From: Candidatus Peregrinibacteria bacterium | GTDB lineage: Bacteria; Patescibacteriota; Gracilibacteria; UBA1369 | DNA length: 9,597 nucleotides | Assembly (NCBI GenBank): GCA_014728765.1 | Contig: WJLA01000027.1 | Location: forward strand, 1 to 9,597 | Direction: 5' to 3' | Shown: positions 1 to 5,914 of the stretch, one piece after another | Layout of the letters: each line of letters starts with the position of its first letter | How positions within the stretch are numbered: the first letter of the stretch is position 1 | Translations under genes and position numbers: made by a program | Notes under the pieces: generated by a model | Database searches by the model: none | Told to the model about the DNA's origin: nothing | What the model saw: only the letters and a program-made list of their open reading frames with translations

Positions 1-1091
1 AAGTAAATCAAGGTGGTAAAGAATCTTTACCTGAATCCAATGAATTCAACAATTATCAAGAAAGCAACGATGATTTACAAAAATCCGCTGCAGCAGATAC
101 TTCAAAAGAACAAATAGATTCAAAAGATAACGCTGAGACAAATGACACATCAAACAATGAGACAAGTATTGAAAATACTAAATTTGATGTCCCCACAGCG
201 TTTTTAGGTGATTCTAATATTGCTTCAATCGATATTGATGGAGTTGAAAACATTGGAGTAAACGGCCTTCACTTAAATCAATTGAGATCCAAAGTTAAGG
301 AAATGAGCGAATCTCAAATAAAAAAATTCAAGCAGGTAGTTATGAATATAGGCATCAATGATATTGGTTCTCATATTTCAATAGACAAATTAAAAGAAGA
401 TATAAATTTCATAACTGAAAAATTCAACAAATTTGGAGTAAAAATATTCATAGCGACAATAGCACCGTTTGATGGCTATCAGTCAGAACCTTGGAAGTCT
501 AATCAAACAATATCAGTCACGAATCCAAAGACGGGAAAGATAGAAAAAATGACTGTTGAAGAAAGAAGATTGGAACTTAATAAACACTATAAAGAATTGG
601 CGAATAATTCTGAATCAATTAGGATTATTGATGCATCCAAACAATTTGAAGGCGAGCAAAACAATCAAACCAACGCTCCAAAGCTTGCTGATAATGCAAA
701 ATCTCATGACGGATTGCACATTAATCCTCAAGTCTATGCAGACTTTATAGCAAGAGAGATTGAGCGTCAAAACAATACAATAAAAATGGCCAAAGTTGAT
801 AAAGCATCGAAAACTACCTTTGATAACACTAAAAGCGGTCGGATGTGGCGCCCCGCAGATCATAGGAAAGTTGCATATTTAGCCAAAAGATTACAAGCAG
901 AATGGATTGGTAAAAAACCTATTGGTCACACAGAGTTAGTTACAGGTGATGACGGAAAAACATATCAAGCAAGGGTCAGAGAACATAATTTGCAAGCCGC
1001 CACTGGTAGAAGAGGAAAGTTTTATGCAGTAGAAATATGGGAAAGAAATCCCAATTATGGAAATCAGGATAACAATGAAGCTCACGCATAA
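1..1091 (+). CDS. SGNH/GDSL-type hydrolase, 5'-truncated by window edge
   Basis: The frame is open from base 3 (first full codon) to TAA at 1089-1091, giving 362 visible residues; the true start lies upstream. Visible residues 1-65 are a low-complexity linker rich in Ser, Asn, Asp, Glu and Lys. The SGNH blocks follow: GDSN at 207-218 (nucleophile Ser codon 213-215), a Gly-containing block near 255-266, GIND at 351-362 (oxyanion Asn), and DGLH at 708-719 (Asp and His of the catalytic set). The family contains esterases, lipases and carbohydrate or peptidoglycan O-acetyl esterases; the substrate here cannot be told. The last ~110 residues (from ~760) form a basic, Trp/Arg-rich module that I do not recognise. 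A TTG at 282 could be mistaken for a start, but it would remove the catalytic Ser and the coding signal continues upstream of it. The gene converges on the S1 gene. Confidence 0.75.
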   Translation, partial: VNQGGKESLPESNEFNNYQESNDDLQKSAAADTSKEQIDSKDNAETNDTSNNETSIENTKFDVPTAFLGDSNIASIDIDGVENIGVNGLHLNQLRSKVKEMSESQIKKFKQVVMNIGINDIGSHISIDKLKEDINFITEKFNKFGVKIFIATIAPFDGYQSEPWKSNQTISVTNPKTGKIEKMTVEERRLELNKHYKELANNSESIRIIDASKQFEGEQNNQTNAPKLADNAKSHDGLHINPQVYADFIAREIERQNNTIKMAKVDKASKTTFDNTKSGRMWRPADHRKVAYLAKRLQAEWIGKKPIGHTELVTGDDGKTYQARVREHNLQAATGRRGKFYAVEIWERNPNYGNQDNNEAHA

Positions 1092-1120
1092 AAAAAGCCC
1101 TCTTGAGAAGGGCTTAATTA
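1090..1120. terminator. Bidirectional intrinsic terminator between convergent genes
   Basis: A perfect 7-bp stem AAGCCCT/AGGGCTT (1095-1101 with 1109-1115) closes a 7-nt loop. On the minus strand it is followed by an unbroken run of seven T (complement of 1090-1096), a good rho-independent terminator for the S1 gene that ends at 1135. On the plus strand the tail is TTAATTATTTAT, a weaker U-tract, for the hydrolase gene that ends at 1091. The position between two converging stops fits a shared terminator. Confidence 0.85.
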
Positions 1121-1134
1121 TTTATAATCTCTGA

Positions 1135-2289
1135 TTATTCACTTTCTTCTTCCGACTTTTTAGCTTTCTTCGATGATTTTTCTTCTTTATTAGCATTTTC
1201 TTGATTGTTTTCTTCAACATCTTTAAGAGAAAGTCCGACTCTGTGCTCTTCCGGTTCTATCGCTATCACTTTAGCTTTAACTTTATCACCAACATTAAGA
1301 ACGTCACCAGGCTCTTGACCATCTTTCAAATCTATTTCTGTTACATGAATTAAACCGTTGATATCGTCTGCCAATTTCATAAATGCTCCGAACGGAGTTA
1401 CTCTGTTGATTTCACCTTTAATAATACTTCCTTCTTGGTATTTTTTAGCAGCTTCCAACCATGGATCATCAGTTAATCTTTTCATTGAAAGTGAAATCTT
1501 ATCACCATCAAGTCCAATCACCTGGACTTTAACAGGATCACCTAATTTTCCATAGTCATTTGGACTTTTAACATGTCCCCAAGCAATCTCTGAAATATGA
1601 ACTAGACCTTCAAGACCATTGAATGCAACGAAAATACCGAATTTAACAATTCCACTGATTTTACCTTCAACCACATCACCAATATTTAATTGATCTAATG
1701 AAGTCTGTCTTTGTTCTTCAATTGCTGCTTTTTCCGACAAAATAAGCTTGCCGTTTTCTTTATCAATGTTAATTATTTTTACTCTGAACTTCTGCCCGAC
1801 TAATTCTTGCAATCTGTTTAAAATTTGATTTGAATCTGCTCCATTCACACGTGGGTAATGCATTGGTGCCAATTGTGAAACAGGTATGAACCCTTTAATA
1901 CCGTCTATATCAAGCAGTAATCCTCCTTTATTGGCTTCATTGGCATAAACTTCAATTTCTTTATCATTTTCATAAGCATCAAGAAAAGCTTTCCATGTTT
2001 TTTCTTGGCTGGCTTTTCTCAGTGACATTACAATATAACCTTCTTCATTTTCACCTTCAATAACATAAGCTGAAATAGTATCGCCGGATTTTAAATCTTT
2101 AATTGTATCCATGCTATCTTTGGCTTCTTTACCGGCAATTATACCTGTAGCGATACTGTCAATATCAACAAGAATTTTATTTTTATGAATAGCAATTACT
2201 TTACCTTCAACCAATTCTCCCGGCTTTGGAATTTTAAAATCAGGAATCAAATCCAAAAAATCGTCTTTCTTTTGTTGAGTTTTAGTCAT
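1135..2289 (-). CDS. rpsA: S1 RNA-binding domain protein (30S ribosomal protein S1 homologue)
   Basis: This 384-residue cytoplasmic RNA-binding protein has four S1 (OB-fold) repeats at about residues 24-92, 107-187, 203-272 and 287-357. Repeats 3 and 4 are the most canonical (FGIFVAFNGLEGLVHISE; FGAFMKLADDINGLIHVTE). Residues 358-384 form a highly charged Glu/Lys/Ser tail. Four repeats match the short S1 form of Gram-positive bacteria rather than the six-repeat enterobacterial form. In the family, S1 binds AU-rich mRNA and helps load it on the 30S subunit, which matters here because neighbouring genes lack Shine-Dalgarno sites. The ATG at 2287-2289 has no purine-rich ribosome site before it. 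The gene is divergent from rsmE and ends at a hairpin terminator. A general S1-domain regulator that is not a ribosomal subunit is the alternative. Confidence 0.85.
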   Translation of the reverse strand: MTKTQQKKDDFLDLIPDFKIPKPGELVEGKVIAIHKNKILVDIDSIATGIIAGKEAKDSMDTIKDLKSGDTISAYVIEGENEEGYIVMSLRKASQEKTWKAFLDAYENDKEIEVYANEANKGGLLLDIDGIKGFIPVSQLAPMHYPRVNGADSNQILNRLQELVGQKFRVKIINIDKENGKLILSEKAAIEEQRQTSLDQLNIGDVVEGKISGIVKFGIFVAFNGLEGLVHISEIAWGHVKSPNDYGKLGDPVKVQVIGLDGDKISLSMKRLTDDPWLEAAKKYQEGSIIKGEINRVTPFGAFMKLADDINGLIHVTEIDLKDGQEPGDVLNVGDKVKAKVIAIEPEEHRVGLSLKDVEENNQENANKEEKSSKKAKKSEEESE

Positions 2290-2290
2290 A

Positions 2291-2335
2291 AAATTTTTTA
2301 GTCACAAGAGTTAATTATAAAACAAATTTTTTAGT
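2291..2335. repeat. 12-bp direct repeat AAATTTTTTAGT, two copies
   Basis: Identical copies at 2291-2302 and 2324-2335, 33 bp apart (about three helical turns), lie in the S1/rsmE spacer. Each runs into one of the GTCAC/GTGAC arms. It may be part of a regulatory region or a small local duplication. Confidence 0.6.
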
Positions 2336-2351
2336 GCTTGTGACAAGTCAC
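2301..2351. promoter_or_regulatory. Palindromic operator-like repeats in the S1/rsmE spacer
   Basis: GTCACAAG (2301-2308) and CTTGTGAC (2337-2344) are a perfect 8-bp inverted pair. The second copy overlaps GTGAC-AA-GTCAC (2340-2351), a palindrome with a 2-nt spacer, and CTTGT-G-ACAAG (2337-2347). If TATAAT at 2314-2319 is the S1 -10, one copy sits at the transcription start and the other near the -35. This is the layout of a repressor site for the divergent pair. The binding protein is unknown, and regulation is inferred from symmetry and position only. Confidence 0.45.
2314..2319 (-). promoter_or_regulatory. Possible -10 box of the S1 gene promoter
   Basis: On the minus strand this is a consensus TATAAT, 24 bp before the S1 start codon, with an AT-rich stretch upstream. 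No good -35 lies at 16-18 bp; the nearest match, TTGTCA (2341-2346), is 21 bp away. The same bases read TATAAA at 2316-2321 on the plus strand, so a divergent start for rsmE is also possible. Confidence 0.4.
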
Positions 2352-2381
2352 TTCAAAATTGCCCGTTAACTTTAATGAGAT

Positions 2382-3158
2382 ATGGCTTACAAGTCAAGCA
2401 AAATTGATAAAAACAACAGCTTCAGGTTTATTTTTGAAGATCTGAATATGCAATCAATTAAAAAAGATAAAACAGTAACACTACCCTTCAAACATCCAAT
2501 CGCTCAACAATTATATAAGGTTTTAAGGGCAAAAGCAGGGGACAAAGTAATTTTAATCAATAAAATTTACACTAATGATGAAACAAAACCCATAGAGGCC
2601 ATATTCAAAATTATTGAAATACGGAATAACAGTATTAACCTTGGTTTATTGAACATAAGAGAAAATGATAATGAGCCCGACAAAAATGTTTCATTATTTT
2701 TGTGTCTTCCCAATAAGCCGCAAAAATTAGAATTAATAGTGCAAAAGGCCGTAGAACTCGGCGTATATCAAATAAATTTAATCAGAAGTCAGTATTCTCA
2801 ATATAAGCATCAATTAAAAGAATCAAGGCTGCAAAAAATTATTGAAGAAGCAGTTGAGCAATCTGAGCGCTCAAAGATTCCAATAATAAACATCGAATCT
2901 GAAAATCTAATTGATTATCTCAAAAAGAAACAAGACCACTCCAAGACTTATGTAGCAATAGCCAGAAGAGATATTCCTTCTGTCAAAACTTTAATACCAT
3001 TTCCGGAAGCTAATCTTCTGATTGGACCAGAAGGGGGCTTCAGTCCGGCAGAAATGGATATGATATCAAAAAATAAATTAAATCAATATTCCTTGGGTAA
3101 AAGAATATTAAGAACAGAAACAGCTGCAATTTTGAGTCTTGGAATTGCTACTCTTTAA
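2382..3158 (+). CDS. rsmE: 16S rRNA (uracil-1498-N3)-methyltransferase RsmE
   Basis: The family methylates N3 of U1498 in 16S rRNA using S-adenosylmethionine, late in 30S assembly. The 258 residues show an N-terminal PUA-like domain (about 14-92, with VLRAKAGD at 47-54) and a C-terminal SPOUT domain. Its signatures are KLELIVQKAVELGV (115-128), EEAVEQSERSKIP (155-167), GPEGGFS (215-221) and LGKRILRTETAA (238-249), the trefoil-knot cofactor site. The ATG at 2382 is the first start after an in-frame TGA at 2376-2378. The usual family N-terminus aligns near FRFIF (residues 14-18), so a 13-residue basic extension is present; no other ATG lies before it. The only weak purine stretch upstream is AATGAGAT. 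The stop overlaps the clpC stop by 4 bp on opposite strands. Confidence 0.92.
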   Translation: MAYKSSKIDKNNSFRFIFEDLNMQSIKKDKTVTLPFKHPIAQQLYKVLRAKAGDKVILINKIYTNDETKPIEAIFKIIEIRNNSINLGLLNIRENDNEPDKNVSLFLCLPNKPQKLELIVQKAVELGVYQINLIRSQYSQYKHQLKESRLQKIIEEAVEQSERSKIPIINIESENLIDYLKKKQDHSKTYVAIARRDIPSVKTLIPFPEANLLIGPEGGFSPAEMDMISKNKLNQYSLGKRILRTETAAILSLGIATL

Positions 3159-5743
3159 GCTTTAATTTTAACTTGTATACTATCTTTATTTTTACCAATA
3201 TGCAGTTTTGACCCGTCTTTAATTTTCTGATCAAGCATTAATTCTGTAATCTGATCTTCTACATATTCTTGAACAGCCCTTCTTACAGGCCTTGCTCCAT
3301 ATTCAGGATCGAAGCTTAGTTCAGCCAGTTTTTCCAGAGCATCTTTTGAAATATCCAATTTCAGTTTATGTTCAACCAATCTCTTTTCCAGCTTATTGAT
3401 ATGTAATTTCACAATTTCTTTTATGTCATTGTGATTTAAAGCTTTAAAAACAATTGTTTTATCTATTCTATTCAAAAATTCCGGCCTGAAATTTTTCTTT
3501 AATTCATCCATAATTTCTTCTCTTAATCTTTGATAGTCTTCTTCGGCCTTTGTCAATTCATCAGTATTAAGGTTGAATCCGATGGGAGCAGCTTTTTCAG
3601 TAAGCCTTTTGGCACCTATATTGGTAGTCAGAACAATGATCGTATTCTTGAAATCAACAGTCCTTCCTTTGCTATCGGTTAAGACACCATCTTCCAGAAT
3701 TTGTAGTAATAAATTAAATACATCAGGATGAGCTTTTTCAATTTCATCAAACAAAATTACTGAATAAGGCTTCCTTCTGACAGCCTCTGTCAGTTGACCT
3801 CCTTCTTCATAACCGACATAACCCGCTGTCGCACCAACCAGTCTTGAAGTATTGTGCCTTTCCATAAACTCACTCATATCGATTTTTATCAAAGCATCTT
3901 TGTCATTGAAAACTTCTTTTGCAAGTTGTTTGACAAGTTCAGTTTTTCCCACACCTGTCGGTCCCATGAAAATAAATGATCCTATTGGCCTATTATGATC
4001 GGCAATACCAACTCTAGACCTTCTAATTGCTTTTGCTACGGCATTTACAGCTTCATCTTGAGCAACAATTTCTTTTTTAATATTCTTATCTAGATTAATC
4101 AGCCTTTCAACATCTGTTTTAACCAATTTAGTAACTTCAATTCCTGTCATTCTTGCGACAACTTTAGCAATATCCTCATTGGATATTGATTGTCTTTTGG
4201 ATCTTGGAATCTTGATTTTTCTGGACTCTTCAATTTTTTTAATAAGATCCAGTTCTTTATTTCTTAGTTCAGCGGCATGTTCATAGTTTTGATTTGAAAC
4301 ACATGCTTCTTTTTCTTTGATTATTTTTGATAATTCTTTTTGATATTTTCTTATTTCATTATTACTGCTTTTGGATTTGATTTTTCTCATAGATGCAGCC
4401 TCATCCAAAAGATCTATCGCTTTATCAGGCAAGAATCTATCGTTTATATATCTCTTTGAAAGCTTTATTGAAGATTCCAAGGCATCATCTGGAATAATCA
4501 GACTGTGATGTTCTTCATATTCCTCTCTGATTCCTTTAAGTATTTTCAGAGTATCCTCTTCATTGGGCTCATTAATCATTACCGATTGAAATCTTCTTTC
4601 GAATGCCGGGTCTGATTCAACTTGTTTTCTGTACTCGGAGATGGTTGTAGCACCGATAATTTGAACTTTACCTCTTGATAGAGCTGGCTTTAATATGTTT
4701 GATGCATCAAGACTACCTTCAGCGCTTCCTGCACCTATGACAGTATGAAGTTCGTCTATGAATAAAATCACATTTCCAACCGCTGCAGCCTCATCAATGA
4801 TTTGTTTGATTCTTTCCTCAAATTCTCCTCTATATTTAGTTCCCGCAACCACAGATGCCATTTCAAGTGATAATATTCTTTTATCAAGCAGCATGTCCGG
4901 AACTTCTTCATTCACAATTGCATAACTCAATCCATCTGCAATTGAAGTTTTACCAACACCCGGCTCTCCTATAAAAACAGGATTGTTTTTAGTTTTTCTG
5001 CATAATATGCTGATAGCTCTTTCTATTTCTTTACCTCTTCCTACAACAGGAGGTAGATTACCTTTTTTACATTCTGCAATAAAATCTGTTGTAAAATAAT
5101 CTAGAGCGGGAGTTTTAGAGGTTTTGTCAGATTTTTGTTCAGTTTTTTTATATGGTGCGGAAGTTTTTTCAGCATCCATATTATTGATAATTGCTCCTTG
5201 CAATCCGTTTAAAAAGAATTCAATTGGATTTACTTGCTGTTGACCTGCTGAGTTCGCGGTTGATGCCGCACCCACTTGTTGCATATTCGTTCTTTCAAAA
5301 GCTTTGATTAACTGATCTCTAATATCATCAGGACTAACCTTCATATTCTCCAATATAACAGTAGCCGCAGTCTCTTCTTGATTAACAAGTGCAAATAGCA
5401 AATGCTCTGTCCCTATATAATTATGATTATATGTATGCGCGGACTTCACGGCCTCTTCCAATACTTTTTTTGCCTTGCCTGAAAGACCGCCCCAACCTTT
5501 TTGAGGAGAATTTGCTTGTGAATTAACTCTTCCTACATTTTGTATTACTAAATCAACGTTTTCCATGCTGACACCAAAATTAGCCAAAATTGTCGATCCA
5601 AGTGATTGCTTTTGGCTTAGAATACCAATCAATACGTGCTCAGTCCCAACATAGTTTCTTTTGGCACCTTTAGCTTTCTCTTGAGCAACGACTAATGCTT
5701 GTCTTGCCTCTTTGGTAAATTTTTCAAAATTTGGTTCACTCAT
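3155..5743 (-). CDS. clpC: ATP-dependent Clp protease ATP-binding subunit ClpC
   Basis: This Hsp100 AAA+ unfoldase feeds substrates to ClpP. Over 862 residues it shows two N-terminal Clp repeats (about 5-60 and 85-150); a variable linker (155-220); D1 with Walker A GEPGVGKT (259-266), Walker B VILFIDE (325-331) and arginine-finger region FERRF (381-385); a UVR-type middle segment (about 464-508); and D2 with GPTGVGKT (594-601), VILFDE (662-667), FRPEFLNRID (752-761) and sensor-2 GARPVRR (816-822). The short UVR middle domain and the IGF tripeptide at 721-723, which matches the ClpP-docking loop, separate it from the disaggregase ClpB. No ctsR, mcsA, mcsB or clpP is adjacent, unlike the Bacillus operon. 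A CIRCE operator and its own promoter lie upstream. The ATG has no Shine-Dalgarno sequence, but the N-terminus matches the family. Confidence 0.95.
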   Translation of the reverse strand: MSEPNFEKFTKEARQALVVAQEKAKGAKRNYVGTEHVLIGILSQKQSLGSTILANFGVSMENVDLVIQNVGRVNSQANSPQKGWGGLSGKAKKVLEEAVKSAHTYNHNYIGTEHLLFALVNQEETAATVILENMKVSPDDIRDQLIKAFERTNMQQVGAASTANSAGQQQVNPIEFFLNGLQGAIINNMDAEKTSAPYKKTEQKSDKTSKTPALDYFTTDFIAECKKGNLPPVVGRGKEIERAISILCRKTKNNPVFIGEPGVGKTSIADGLSYAIVNEEVPDMLLDKRILSLEMASVVAGTKYRGEFEERIKQIIDEAAAVGNVILFIDELHTVIGAGSAEGSLDASNILKPALSRGKVQIIGATTISEYRKQVESDPAFERRFQSVMINEPNEEDTLKILKGIREEYEEHHSLIIPDDALESSIKLSKRYINDRFLPDKAIDLLDEAASMRKIKSKSSNNEIRKYQKELSKIIKEKEACVSNQNYEHAAELRNKELDLIKKIEESRKIKIPRSKRQSISNEDIAKVVARMTGIEVTKLVKTDVERLINLDKNIKKEIVAQDEAVNAVAKAIRRSRVGIADHNRPIGSFIFMGPTGVGKTELVKQLAKEVFNDKDALIKIDMSEFMERHNTSRLVGATAGYVGYEEGGQLTEAVRRKPYSVILFDEIEKAHPDVFNLLLQILEDGVLTDSKGRTVDFKNTIIVLTTNIGAKRLTEKAAPIGFNLNTDELTKAEEDYQRLREEIMDELKKNFRPEFLNRIDKTIVFKALNHNDIKEIVKLHINKLEKRLVEHKLKLDISKDALEKLAELSFDPEYGARPVRRAVQEYVEDQITELMLDQKIKDGSKLHIGKNKDSIQVKIKA

Positions 5744-5873
5744 CTTATTTAATTAATAATTTTTATTTTACTTTCTTGATATTTTAGCATAAAAAGCAAT
5801 ATTTCTTAAGCTTATGGGCTTTACTTAATGCAGTAATATGCAAAAATTAATAAATATAAATATCAAAATAGCA
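5744..5873 (-). other. Predicted clpC 5' leader (about 130 nt), AU-rich with nested inverted repeats
   Basis: From the likely transcription start near 5873 to the clpC ATG there are about 130 untranslated bases. They contain a perfect 9-bp inverted repeat (5776-5784 with 5858-5866). Shorter pairs nest inside it: GCATA/TATGC (5787-5791 with 5837-5841) and TTAAG/CTTAA (5806-5810 with 5824-5828). The leader could fold, but the pairs are A/T-rich and may be chance. I match it to no known riboswitch or thermometer family. Confidence 0.4.
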
Positions 5874-5894
5874 CTCAAGATTATAGAGTGCTAA
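5868..5894 (-). promoter_or_regulatory. CIRCE element (HrcA operator) upstream of clpC
   Basis: On the minus strand it reads TTAGCACTC, nine bases, then GAGTGCTAT. This matches the CIRCE consensus TTAGCACTC-N9-GAGTGCTAA at 17 of 18 arm positions with exact spacing; the one mismatch is the outermost base. CIRCE is bound by HrcA, which represses chaperone genes until heat shock. The element covers the clpC -10 box and transcription start, so binding should block RNA polymerase. hrcA itself is not in the window. Confidence 0.93.
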
Positions 5895-5908
5895 AACTTT
5901 GTTGTCAA
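5880..5908 (-). promoter_or_regulatory. Sigma-70 type promoter of clpC
   Basis: On the minus strand TTGACA (5903-5908) and TATAAT (5880-5885) are both consensus and separated by exactly 17 bp. The -10 forms part of the CIRCE spacer. The -35 begins only 6 bp after the lipoprotein stop codon. Expected transcription start is near 5873. Confidence 0.9.
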
Positions 5909-5914
5909 ATTTCA

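Noticed and set aside
615..863. 82-codon minus-strand frame inside the hydrolase gene
   Set aside because: It lies opposite the region that encodes the SGNH DGLH block, so it is a shadow frame.
2364..2376. TTTAAT at 2371-2376 as the -10 of an rsmE promoter
   Set aside because: No -35 match at an acceptable distance (TTGTGA at 2338-2343 is 27 bp away), and it would leave almost no leader.
3150..3175. AAGCTT palindrome near the rsmE/clpC junction as a terminator
   Set aside because: Only 6 bp, with no loop and no T-tract in the right place.
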